In this document: positions 1 through 5,305 of the stretch, in pieces
Layout: every line of letters begins with the position of its first letter
Position numbering within the stretch: position 1 is the stretch's first letter
Assembly (NCBI GenBank): GCA_900555735.1
Contig: USMI01000134.1
Location: forward strand, 1 to 5,305
Direction of reading: 5' to 3'
DNA length: 5,305 nucleotides
Source of the DNA: an uncultured Eubacteriales bacterium
GTDB lineage: Bacteria; Bacillota; Clostridia; Oscillospirales; Oscillospiraceae
Translations under genes and position numbers: made by a program
Notes under the pieces: generated by a model
The model's database searches: none
Told to the model about the DNA's origin: nothing
What the model saw: only the letters and a program-made list of their open reading frames with translations

Positions 1-602
1 TGGATAAGCGCCACGCAGCCGTCCTCGCCCAACTGCTCGGAGTCCAGCGACAGGTCGTACCCTGCGGCGTCCCGCCATTCCTCGCCGGTATAGTAGCGGT
101 AATAGGCGGCGCGGCGCTTGTCCTCGGTGCGGACATACTTCGCCACCTCGCGGCCGCTCCATGCCAGAGAATAGGACGCCACACGGGCCAAACGGGCCTC
201 CAGCGGCGCGTGGACAAACAGACGCAGCAGCCTGACATTGGGCTGATCCATCAGAAGATAGTTGGCGCACCGGCCCAGAATGATGCAGTCCTCCGTGGCG
301 GCCAGCTCCTTGATGATCTTCGCCTGAAAGCTAAACAGGTTCCGGGTGGAGATGAAATCGTTGCTGTCCGGCGGCAGGATCTCTCCGGTATAGACCTTTT
401 CCGCGGCGGAAAGCATCTCCTTCCAGCCGATGCGCTCATCCGCCGCACCGAAAAGACGCTCGTGGATGCCGCTGACCTCCGAGGCCTTTCGCAGCAGGTC
501 ACGGTCATAATAGGGGATATTCAGCTTCTCGGACAGCTTGCGGGTAATGTCGTGGCCGCCGCTGCCGGTCTCCCGGGCGACTGTAATGACAAAATGATCC
601 AT
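1..602 (-). CDS. Cytidylate kinase-like family protein, 3' end cut by window edge
   Basis: Two hundred residues are visible before the left edge; the family is usually only slightly longer, so most of the protein is present. The N-terminus carries a modified P-loop, ARETGSGGHDI (residues 9-19), followed by IPYYDRDLL (29-37). Further family segments are CIILGRCANYLL (106-117), RLFVHAPLEARLARV (127-141) and a lid-like DKRRAAYYRYYTGEEW (161-176). This pattern matches the cytidylate kinase-like family (Pfam Cytidylate_kin2), relatives of CMP kinase whose true substrate is mostly untested. The usual P-loop lysine of CMP kinase (GKS/GKG) is replaced by His here, so CMP kinase activity should not be assumed. 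The ATG at 602 is chosen because GGGAGG lies 7 nt upstream and the livF stop is only 13 bp away, which implies co-transcription as the last visible gene of the liv operon. A role in amino acid uptake is not shown by the sequence. Confidence 0.88.
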   Translation of the reverse strand, partial: MDHFVITVARETGSGGHDITRKLSEKLNIPYYDRDLLRKASEVSGIHERLFGAADERIGWKEMLSAAEKVYTGEILPPDSNDFISTRNLFSFQAKIIKELAATEDCIILGRCANYLLMDQPNVRLLRLFVHAPLEARLARVASYSLAWSGREVAKYVRTEDKRRAAYYRYYTGEEWRDAAGYDLSLDSEQLGEDGCVALI

Positions 603-633
603 ATATGTTCCTCCCTTACGCGCCCAGATAGGC
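600..633 (-). repeat. Direct repeat copy 1 (end of livF, start of kinase-like gene)
   Basis: This 34-nt stretch matches 1318-1352 at about 32 of 35 aligned positions. It covers the last codons of livF (AYLG), its stop, the ribosome binding site and the next ATG. Shared protein ends and Shine-Dalgarno constraint explain part of the match, but the spacer matches as well. Confidence 0.7.
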
Positions 634-1320
634 TTTGCGGACCCGATCGTCCTCCGCCAGCTCCGACGCCGCGCCCTCCATGGAGATGGTGCCCGTCTCC
701 AGCACATAGGCCCGGTCGCTGACGGCCAGTGTCATTTTGGCGTTCTGCTCCACCAGCAGAATGGTGATGCCGCTTTTATGCAGCTCCTCGATGATGGCAA
801 AGATCTCCTTCACCAGCAGGGGACTCAGGCCCATGGAGGGCTCGTCCATCAGCACGATGCGGGGGTTGGTCATCAGCGCACGGCCAGTGGCCAGCATCTG
901 CTGCTCGCCGCCGGAGAGGGTGCCCGCCAGCTGGCGGCGGCGCTCCTTCAGCCGGGGAAAGTGGCCGTAGACCCGCTCCATGTTCTCCGCCACACGCTTG
1001 GCATCCGAAATGGAATAGGCGCCCATTTTCAGGTTTTCCTCCACGGTCATCTGGGCAAACACATGACGGCCCTCCGGCACATGGGCCAGCCCCAGCCGGA
1101 TGATGGAGTTGGCGGGGACAGACTGGAGGTCCGTGCCGTCCAGCGTGATGGAGCCGGAGGCGGAGCGCAGCAGTCCGGAGATGGCATGCAGCGTGGTGGT
1201 CTTGCCCGCGCCGTTGGCGCCGATCAGGGACACCAGCTCGCCGTCGCCTACCGTCAGGGAGATACCCTTGAGAGCGTGGATCGCGCCGTAAAATACATGC
1301 AGATCTTTGATTTCCAGCAT
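616..1320 (-). CDS. livF: LivF: branched-chain amino acid ABC transporter ATP-binding protein
   Basis: This 234-residue cytoplasmic ATPase is one of the two nucleotide-binding subunits that power import of leucine, isoleucine and valine through LivH/LivM. Visible motifs are Walker A GANGAGKTT (residues 34-42), the LivF-typical VPEGRHVF (81-88) in the Q-loop region, the ABC signature LSGGEQQM (135-142), Walker B IVLMDEP (155-161) and D-loop SMGLSP (162-167). The switch position reads VEQN (190-193), with Gln in place of the usual His; this is normal for LivF and not a defect. Length is normal for the family. The ATG at 1320 is chosen because GGGAGGG lies 7 nt upstream and the preceding livG stop is 14 bp away; the frame stays open further upstream, but that part only shadows livG. 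The gene sits between livG and the kinase-like gene in a tight operon. Substrate specificity beyond hydrophobic/branched-chain amino acids cannot be read from the ATPase. Confidence 0.95.
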   Translation of the reverse strand: MLEIKDLHVFYGAIHALKGISLTVGDGELVSLIGANGAGKTTTLHAISGLLRSASGSITLDGTDLQSVPANSIIRLGLAHVPEGRHVFAQMTVEENLKMGAYSISDAKRVAENMERVYGHFPRLKERRRQLAGTLSGGEQQMLATGRALMTNPRIVLMDEPSMGLSPLLVKEIFAIIEELHKSGITILLVEQNAKMTLAVSDRAYVLETGTISMEGAASELAEDDRVRKAYLGA

Positions 1321-1352
1321 ATGTGTTCCCTCCCTTACTCGCCCAGATAGGC
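1318..1352 (-). repeat. Direct repeat copy 2 (end of livG, start of livF)
   Basis: This is the partner of 600-633, with one extra base in the G-run of the ribosome binding site and two substitutions. The copies lie about 718 bp apart in the same orientation, so recombination between them would remove livF exactly and leave the gene order readable. Confidence 0.7.
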
Positions 1353-2112
1353 CGTGATGACCCGGGGATTGGCGGCGATCTCCTCCGGCAGGCCGGACGC
1401 GATGGTCTGGCCGTAGTCGATGACCTGTATCCGCTGGCATACGTTCATCACCAGCGACATATCGTGCTCGATCAGCAGAATGGCGATACCGAACCGGTCC
1501 CGGATGGTGTTGATGCAAGAAAGAAGCTCCGCTGTTTCCGTGGGGTTCATGCCGGCGGCAGGCTCGTCCAGCAGCAGGACCTTCATATTGGTGGCCAGAG
1601 CGCGGGCAATCTCCAGCTTGCGCTGCTGGCCGTAGGGCAGGCTGGCGGCGGCAACGTCCGCCTTGTTCCGCAGGCCGCAGATCTCCAGCAGCTCCAGCGC
1701 CTTTTCCGTGATCTCCCGCTCCGCCTTCCAGAACTTCGGCGTGCGGAACGTGGCGTCGAACAGGTTATAGTGGAGATCCTTGGTAAAGGCCACCTTCACG
1801 TTTTCGATCACCGTCATGTCTGTAAACAAGCGGATATTCTGAAAGGTTCGCGCGATACCGGCCTCTACGAACTGGTGGACTTTTTTTCCCGTTCAGGGGA
1901 ACGCCGTTCAGCAGGACGGTGCCCTCCGTGGGGACGTACACGCCGGTGAGCAGGTTGAACACGGTGGTCTTGCCCGCGCCGTTGGGGCCGATGAGACCCA
2001 CCAGCTCGCCGGAATAGATGGAGAGGTTAAAATCCTGCACAGCGTGCAGACCTCCGAAGGAAATGCCCAGATGCTTGGTCTCCAGCACCGGCGTTTTCGT
2101 TGTTTCAGACAT
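1335..2112 (-). pseudogene. livG: LivG: branched-chain amino acid ABC transporter ATPase, frameshifted at an A7 run
   Basis: This is the second ATPase subunit of the importer. The start at 2112 has AGGAGG 9 nt upstream and overlaps the livM stop by 8 bp (ATGTCTGA). The first frame encodes Walker A GPNGAGKTT (42-50) up to NGKK (74-77). At 1881-1887 the coding strand reads GGG followed by seven A and then GTCC, and the frame then leaves LivG and stops at 1765. With six A the reading continues as KKVHQFVEAGIARTFQNIRL, the expected Q-loop region, then signature LPYGQQRKLEIARAL (158-172), Walker B LLLDEPAAGMNP (179-190) and the switch LLIEHDM (His216). One base less gives a standard 258-residue protein ending AYLGE. 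Both halves are perfectly conserved, so the break is either a homopolymer read/assembly error or a very recent mutation; slippage on the A run is possible but less likely. If real, the importer lacks a full LivG. Confidence 0.93.
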
Positions 2113-3253
2113 GATGTCTGGCCTCCTTCTGTACGGATCTGCCCTCGAAGCGGGCAGCGCGCCACGCCCGGAGCTTGGCGGGCCACCGTGGAATATCGCA
2201 CAGGGCGAATTCCCGGCTGCCCATGATGCCTCTGGGCCGGAACATGATGACGATGACCAGCGCGATGGAATATACCAGCATGGGATAGGTGAACACATTC
2301 TGTAAAAGCGCAGGCAGCGCGGCCACCCACGCGCCGTTTTTGATGGTGTAGTTCAGCAGGAACAGCACCACGGCGGCGACGACAGAGCCGGTCAGGGAGC
2401 CCATGCCGCCCACCACCACCATGACCACGATGAACACGGAGTTCAGAATGGAGCCGTTGGTGAAGGCAAAGGACGTGGTGGAAAGGGCCCCGTTGCAGCA
2501 GGCGTACAGCGCACCGGTGATCCCGGCGAAGAAGGCGGAGATGGTAAAGGTCAGCATCTTGTAGTAGCTGACATTGATGCCGGAAGCAGCGGCGGCGATC
2601 TCGTTATCCCGGATGGCACGGATGCTGCGGCCGTACTTGGAGCGGACGAACATGAACATGCAGGTCATGCAGAGGATGATGGCCAGCGCCGCCACCCACA
2701 GATAGCGCATCTTTTCATCGTTGGAAAAGCCCAGACCGGTGGCATACAGCGAGGAGGAGGCGGCGCCCTGAGTCAGGCCCTGCTGCCCGCAGAAGGGCAG
2801 GTTGTTGATGAGGTTGACGATAATCATGCCGAAGCCCAGCGTGATGATGGCCAGATAGTCGCCCTTCAGCCGCAGGGCCGGGATGCCCACCAGCAGGCCC
2901 AGCAGAGCAGCGGCGGCTCCGGCGGCCAGCACGCTCAAAAGCAGCACCAGCAGAAAGACGGGGCCGGATTTTTCCCCATAGACGCCCGCCCGCTGAAACG
3001 CCAGCGAGATCAGCGCCGCCGTATAGGCGCCGACGGCCATGAAGCCGCAGTGGCCCAGAGACAACTGCCCCAGAAAGCCCAGCACCAGATTCAGCGACGC
3101 CGCCATGATAATCAGGTAGCTGCACTGCCAGATGGACGGGGTGATTTTCAGCTTCATGGCGCTGCCGCCCAGCTGGCCCATCAGGGTCACGGCGGCAAAC
3201 AGGATCACCAGCGCGATAAAGTTCACCAGATAACGCAGTTTCGTGTTTTTCAT
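2105..3253 (-). CDS. livM: LivM: branched-chain amino acid ABC transporter permease
   Basis: This is an integral membrane permease of 382 residues, forming the translocation channel together with LivH. Hydrophobic segments run through most of the protein: about 8-27, 45-60, 98-125, 133-150, 185-204, 233-253, 270-300 and 320-338. Family hallmarks are LGFLGQLSLGHCGFMAVGAY (58-77), RLKGDYLAIITLGFG (128-142) and the cytoplasmic EAA-like loop GRSIRAIRDNEIAAAASGIN (208-227), which docks on the ATPases, plus FRPRGIMG (338-345) near the end. A basic hydrophilic tail of about 35 residues ends in HHV. I prefer the ATG at 3253 because AGGTG lies 6 nt upstream and it overlaps the inferred livH stop as ATGA; a GTG at 3262 would add three residues but would use up that ribosome binding site. 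The stop overlaps the livG start, which suggests translational coupling. The gene is intact. Confidence 0.95.
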   Translation of the reverse strand: MKNTKLRYLVNFIALVILFAAVTLMGQLGGSAMKLKITPSIWQCSYLIIMAASLNLVLGFLGQLSLGHCGFMAVGAYTAALISLAFQRAGVYGEKSGPVFLLVLLLSVLAAGAAAALLGLLVGIPALRLKGDYLAIITLGFGMIIVNLINNLPFCGQQGLTQGAASSSLYATGLGFSNDEKMRYLWVAALAIILCMTCMFMFVRSKYGRSIRAIRDNEIAAAASGINVSYYKMLTFTISAFFAGITGALYACCNGALSTTSFAFTNGSILNSVFIVVMVVVGGMGSLTGSVVAAVVLFLLNYTIKNGAWVAALPALLQNVFTYPMLVYSIALVIVIMFRPRGIMGSREFALCDIPRWPAKLRAWRAARFEGRSVQKEARHHV

Positions 3254-3855
3254 ACTTTTCACCTACATTCTTTCCCAGAATACCGGCAGGCCGGATCATC
3301 AGCACCACAATGAGGATCAGATACACAAAGGTGTCCGACATGGAGGAATTGATATAGGTATTGGCGCCGGACTGGACAATGCCGATCAGCAGGCCGCCCA
3401 GCATGGCGCCGGGCAGGGAGCCGATACCGCCCAGCACTGCCGCCACAAAGGCGTAGATGCCCAGCGTCGCGCCCATGGTGGTGTACACCTTGGGATACTG
3501 GGCAATGTACATCAGGGCCGCCACGGCGGCAAGGCCCGCGCCGATGCCGAAGGTGGTCAGGATGGTGTGATTCACGTTGATGCCCATCAGCGTGGCGGCC
3601 TCCTTGTCCTCGGCCACGCACCGCATGGCGCAGCCCACCTTGGCCTTTTGGGTAAACAGGTACAGGGCCACCATGATAACGGCGGACACCGCCACGGTGA
3701 TGATGGTGGCATGGCTGACGGACACGCCGCCGATGGTGAAGGTCTTGGCGAACAGGGTGTAGGGCACCTTGGGGTCCGGGCCGATGGCCGGGATGGCCTG
3801 TGCCAGATTCTCCAGCACAAAGCTCATGGCGATGGCGGTGATAAGACTGGCCAGG
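3250..3855 (-). pseudogene. livH: LivH: branched-chain amino acid ABC transporter permease, 5' end lost and 3' frame error
   Basis: About 201 residues of LivH remain, from LASLITAIAMSFVLENLAQ to the C-terminal LMIRPAGILGKNVGEK. The EAA-type loop is clear (AMRCVAEDKEAATLMGIN). Intact LivH is roughly 290-300 residues, so about 90-100 N-terminal residues, including the first membrane segments, are missing. Upstream of about 3855 the sequence is unrelated and leads into an integrase gene. The frame stays open back to an ATG at 3929, but those 25 residues are antisense to the integrase leader and have no ribosome binding site. At the other end the frame runs on to 2715, inside livM, which is implausible. 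Adding one A to the run at 3256-3259 would give GEKV and then TGA overlapping the livM ATG as ATGA, the normal arrangement. The remnant cannot make a working permease, and the operon has lost its own promoter and leading genes here. Confidence 0.9.
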
Positions 3856-3858
3856 TTA

Positions 3859-3887
3859 TTGACAAGCAAACCGCTTATCAAAATATT
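3859..3887 (+). promoter_or_regulatory. Candidate sigma-70-type promoter for the integrase gene
   Basis: A perfect -35 hexamer TTGACA lies at 3859-3864, and AATATT (4 of 6 matches to TATAAT) at 3882-3887 after a 17-bp spacer. This would start transcription around 3894, about 40 nt before the integrase ATG. The -35 box lies almost on the livH junction, so the promoter would exist or be lost depending on how that joint formed. It is a consensus match only. Confidence 0.45.
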
Positions 3888-3933
3888 TGTCTTCGTAGCC
3901 TTGTGTATTTCGGACACATAAGGAGACAAATAT
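3883..3933 (+). repeat. Nested inverted repeats in the integrase leader (possible att core or operator)
   Basis: A perfect 10-bp inverted repeat, ATATTTGTCT (3883-3892) and AGACAAATAT (3924-3933), encloses a smaller one, TGTGT (3902-3906) and ACACA (3914-3918), separated by the 7-bp ATTTCGG. A short inverted pair around a 6-8 bp spacer is the general form of a tyrosine recombinase core site, and outer arms could be extra protein sites. The same DNA contains the integrase ribosome binding site, so the structure could instead control translation or bind a repressor. The symmetry is directly visible; the function is a guess. Confidence 0.5.
3920..3925 (+). promoter_or_regulatory. Ribosome binding site of the integrase gene
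   Basis: AAGGAG stands 9 nt before the ATG at 3935 and fixes that start. It lies between the small stem and the right arm of the larger inverted repeat, touching the arm by two bases, so folding of the leader RNA could hide it. Confidence 0.75.
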
Positions 3934-3934
3934 C

Positions 3935-5128
3935 ATGGCAAACGAACTATTCAGAACATCGGTCATGCTGCCTAACGGCAAGCGCAAATGGATTCGATCT
4001 AAGAGCAAGGAGGGGTTAGAGCAAAAGAAAAAAGAGGTCATGCTTCAGATTGGCACAGGGCTGGACGTCCTTGACAATTCCACCTTCGGAGAGTATGCAG
4101 AGGTCTGGTTCAACGTTTACAAAAAGCCTTACCTGCGGCAGAAGTCGTTGGAAGCTCTCAGGAACGCTCTGAACAACCACATTTACCCGTTTCTGCGGGA
4201 CGTGCCTTTGAAGAAGGTATCACCCATGCAGATTCAGTTGATCGTGGCGTCGCTGGCTAAGAACAGCAAGAGCCTCAATGACAAGGTGATCCAGATTCTG
4301 CGAGGCGTGTTCAATGCCGCCGTAGATAACAACCTGATTGCCAAGTCGCCCGTACCCACGAAGATCAAGAGCAAAGGTGTTCGCACAAAAGAAAAGACCG
4401 CCCTGACTGCGGATCAGTCAAAGCGGCTTCTGGACGCGGTAAGCAGCACGCGGGCATATCTGTTCTGCTTGATTGCCCTTCAAACGGGGATGCGGCGTGG
4501 TGAAATCTGCGGCTTGATGTGGGAAGATATTGACCTCGACAAACAAATCATTCACGTTCGACACAACGCGGTAGCCGGGGAAGAATCGACCATCATAGAC
4601 CTGCTCCAACTTCATGCCGTTGTCATAGACCACACCGTAGGGCGTGACAGCACCGTTTCCATTTTCGATGAGCTGACGAGCCGTTTTCTCACCGTCCAGC
4701 GCATCCAATTCCTCTGTCTTGGCACATCCTCCGTGCAGATTCATGTAGTGGTTCCGGCCAACAGCGGAGAGGTCAGAAAAATCTGTGATGACTGTAGCCT
4801 GTTGGCAACAGAAGGTCAGGTTGATCAGATCCTTCAGCTCGAAAAGCTCCAGCTTGTGTGCCATCGCCTGAAACTGCGCGGCTTCGCCGGTGTCGAAACC
4901 ATCCAGCCGTTTGGCGAGGTAGTTCAGTTCCTCCACATTGCCGGTAAGCATCTCTGTGCGCTTGAGCACAGTGTAAAAGCTGTCGATTGCCTGTACCTTA
5001 CAGTCGGTCTTGACCGCGTCGCCAATCTCCAGCGCCTCCAGCAGCTCCATACAGCGTGCGTACTGATCATGCGGAATAGGGAACGGGATGGTTGCCACGC
5101 CATATTCCGGGTGAGATGGGTTACTTAA
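3935..5128 (+). CDS. Tyrosine-type site-specific integrase, catalytic half lost; frame continues into antisense of ardA
   Basis: Only residues 1-213 (to about 4573) are integrase. They comprise an arm-type DNA-binding N-terminus (about 5-45, with MLPNGKRKWIRSKS), a helical core-binding domain (about 50-145, FGEYAEVWFN to SPVPTKIK) and the start of the catalytic domain, with ALTADQSKRLLDAV and the box I motif LQTGMRRGEICGL. Arg187 is the first catalytic arginine. The rest of the active site (the beta-hairpin Lys, the HxxR box and the nucleophilic Tyr) is absent. From about residue 214 to 397 the frame is simply open on the strand opposite a recognisable ArdA-like gene, so that part has no integrase similarity. 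The product cannot catalyse recombination by itself, though it might still bind att DNA. The closest relatives are the Tn916/ICE-type integrases of Firmicutes, about 370-410 residues long. The open frame of near-normal length is coincidental and could mislead automatic annotation. Confidence 0.85.
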   Translation: MANELFRTSVMLPNGKRKWIRSKSKEGLEQKKKEVMLQIGTGLDVLDNSTFGEYAEVWFNVYKKPYLRQKSLEALRNALNNHIYPFLRDVPLKKVSPMQIQLIVASLAKNSKSLNDKVIQILRGVFNAAVDNNLIAKSPVPTKIKSKGVRTKEKTALTADQSKRLLDAVSSTRAYLFCLIALQTGMRRGEICGLMWEDIDLDKQIIHVRHNAVAGEESTIIDLLQLHAVVIDHTVGRDSTVSIFDELTSRFLTVQRIQFLCLGTSSVQIHVVVPANSGEVRKICDDCSLLATEGQVDQILQLEKLQLVCHRLKLRGFAGVETIQPFGEVVQFLHIAGKHLCALEHSVKAVDCLYLTVGLDRVANLQRLQQLHTACVLIMRNRERDGCHAIFRVRWVT

Positions 5129-5143
5129 AACTGCTCGAATCAT
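4418..5143 (-). CDS. ardA: ArdA-like antirestriction protein, C-terminus lost at the junction with the integrase gene
   Basis: Roughly residues 1-190 (5143 down to about 4573) belong to this protein, ending at YDGRFFPGY. The remaining 50 or so residues to the stop at 4418 are the integrase gene read backwards. The N-terminus MIRAVLSNPSHPEYGVATIP and later segments LNYLAKRLDGFDTGEAAQFQ, LINLTFCCQQATVITDF and VTPYGVVYDNGMKL resemble ArdA-like proteins of clostridial conjugative elements. ArdA proteins are acidic DNA mimics that block type I restriction enzymes when the element enters a new host. The retained part is acidic overall and has no membrane segment. The ATG at 5143 has GGAGG 7 nt upstream. 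The gene is preceded, with a 23-bp overlap, by a small Cys-rich gene in the same direction. Related clostridial proteins are, from memory, longer, so a C-terminal domain is probably missing. The name rests on pattern recognition rather than on a search. Confidence 0.72.
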   Translation of the reverse strand: MIRAVLSNPSHPEYGVATIPFPIPHDQYARCMELLEALEIGDAVKTDCKVQAIDSFYTVLKRTEMLTGNVEELNYLAKRLDGFDTGEAAQFQAMAHKLELFELKDLINLTFCCQQATVITDFSDLSAVGRNHYMNLHGGCAKTEELDALDGEKTARQLIENGNGAVTPYGVVYDNGMKLEQVYDGRFFPGYRVVSNVNDLFVEVNIFPHQAADFTTPHPRLKGNQAEQICPRAAYRVQKPL

Positions 5144-5305
5144 TCTTTCGCCTCCGTCCTATTTCCTCCATATCTGTCCGCAAGCAAGTCCCGTCCCGAT
5201 GCCAGTAGACAATGCCGTGGCGTGGGTAGGGACAGCCCTGGCATCGTTCATGCTCATTGCAGAATACCGGCTCCGGTGACCTCTGCTGATAGGGTGCTGG
5301 CTGCC
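5121..5305 (-). CDS. Small Cys-rich mobile-element protein, 5' end cut by window edge
   Basis: The frame enters from the right edge and gives 60 residues before a TAA at 5121-5123. It overlaps the start of the ArdA-like gene by 23 bp, which suggests translational coupling. The segment FCNEHERCQGCPYPRHG followed by GTCLRTDMEEI has four cysteines (C-x5-C-x2-C-x15-C) and several histidines, so it may bind zinc. The tail RRRKNDSSSFK is basic and polar. I recall short proteins of this look (CxxCPYPxHG and CLRTDMEEI) next to antirestriction genes in clostridial conjugative elements, but I know of no assigned function. The other two frames on this strand are less convincing: one is interrupted by a stop and the other has no family-like pattern. 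Confidence 0.6.
   Translation of the reverse strand, partial: QPAPYQQRSPEPVFCNEHERCQGCPYPRHGIVYWHRDGTCLRTDMEEIGRRRKNDSSSFK

Larger units (their letters stand above)
3856..5305. mobile_element. Fragment of an integrative (conjugative-type) element interrupting livH
   Basis: From about 3856 the sequence changes abruptly from livH to mobile-element genes: a tyrosine integrase leader and gene, an ArdA-like antirestriction gene and a small Cys-rich gene. ArdA-like proteins are typical passengers of conjugative elements in Firmicutes, where they protect incoming DNA from type I restriction. The left end coincides with the broken livH, and the integrase start lies about 80 bp inside it, as expected for an element end. 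The right end is outside the window, so no flanking direct repeats can be compared. Both identifiable element genes meeting at about 4573 are truncated there, so a central block is missing or the joint is artificial. The exact boundary and the class of element are inferred. Confidence 0.55.

Noticed and set aside
190..193. LivF VEQN (protein residues 190-193, not base positions) as loss of the switch histidine.
   Set aside because: Gln at this position is usual in LivF and does not indicate a broken ATPase.
616..1518. A 300-residue LivF starting at 1518.
   Set aside because: The first 66 residues are out-of-frame livG. The ATG at 1320 has a strong ribosome binding site and the family N-terminus.
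1881..1887. Programmed ribosomal frameshifting in livG.
   Set aside because: The required shift is +1, not the -1 typical of A-rich slippery sites. LivG is not known to be frameshift-regulated, and an indel error is simpler.
210..1949. Several plus-strand open frames opposite the kinase-like gene, livF and livG.
   Set aside because: They are antisense shadows of GC-rich genes, with no ribosome binding sites or family motifs.
3850..3887. A minus-strand promoter (TTGATA, then TAACCT) that could drive the truncated liv operon from inside the element.
   Set aside because: The -10 match is only about 3 of 6, and such sites are common in AT-rich leaders.
2715..3929. A 404-residue LivH with a long hydrophilic C-terminal extension.
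   Set aside because: The extension is livM read in a different frame on the same strand, and LivH normally ends near ILGKNVGEK.
3243..4019. A plus-strand, His/Gly-rich 258-residue frame.
   Set aside because: It is antisense to livH and then runs across the junction into the integrase in the wrong frame. Its His/Gln-rich composition is what a reversed membrane-protein gene gives.
3935..5128. A novel 397-residue integrase with a new C-terminal domain.
   Set aside because: The last 184 residues are exactly antisense to a recognisable ArdA-like protein with its own ribosome binding site, so the tail is accidental.
1..5305. tRNA or rRNA genes, CRISPR arrays, riboswitches and rho-independent terminators.
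   Set aside because: I saw no convincing candidate. The liv genes have no intergenic space for terminators, and the element part shows no GC-rich hairpin followed by a T run.

Overview
The window looks like a fragment of a GC-rich Clostridia genome, probably an Oscillospiraceae-type gut Firmicute. The clues are strong GGAGG-type ribosome binding sites before most genes, GC-rich codon choice (CTG, GGC, ATC, AAG), and protein wording typical of that group. This is a judgement from reading, not from a database search.

Region 1 (about 1-3855, minus strand) is the tail of a branched-chain amino acid (Liv/HAAT family) ABC importer operon. In transcription order it holds a 5'-truncated livH (permease), livM (permease), livG (ATPase), livF (ATPase) and a cytidylate kinase-like gene that runs off the left edge. 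The genes are packed tightly: ATGA-type contact for livH/livM, 8-bp overlap for livM/livG, 14 bp between livG and livF, 13 bp between livF and the kinase-like gene. LivH and LivM would form the membrane channel and LivG and LivF the ATPase pair; the binding protein (LivJ/LivK) is not in the window. As written, livG has one extra base in an A7 run, and livH appears to lack one base in an A run just before its stop. LivM and LivF are intact.

Region 2 (about 3856-5305) is mobile-element DNA, visibly less GC-rich near its left end. It starts with a promoter-like sequence and nested inverted repeats, then a plus-strand tyrosine integrase gene that keeps its arm-binding, core-binding and first catalytic segments. 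At about 4573 the integrase is cut off and joined head-on to the 3'-truncated end of a minus-strand ArdA-like antirestriction gene. Upstream of that gene, overlapping it by 23 bp, is the end of a small Cys-rich protein gene cut by the right edge.

Two abrupt joints therefore define the window: livH/element at about 3855, and int/ardA at about 4573. They could be a real insertion followed by a large internal deletion in an integrative conjugative element, or they could be assembly chimeras. The two homopolymer-associated frame errors in the liv operon make raw-read checking especially relevant. I do not see a convincing new biological system; the notable content is the broken and rearranged junctions.
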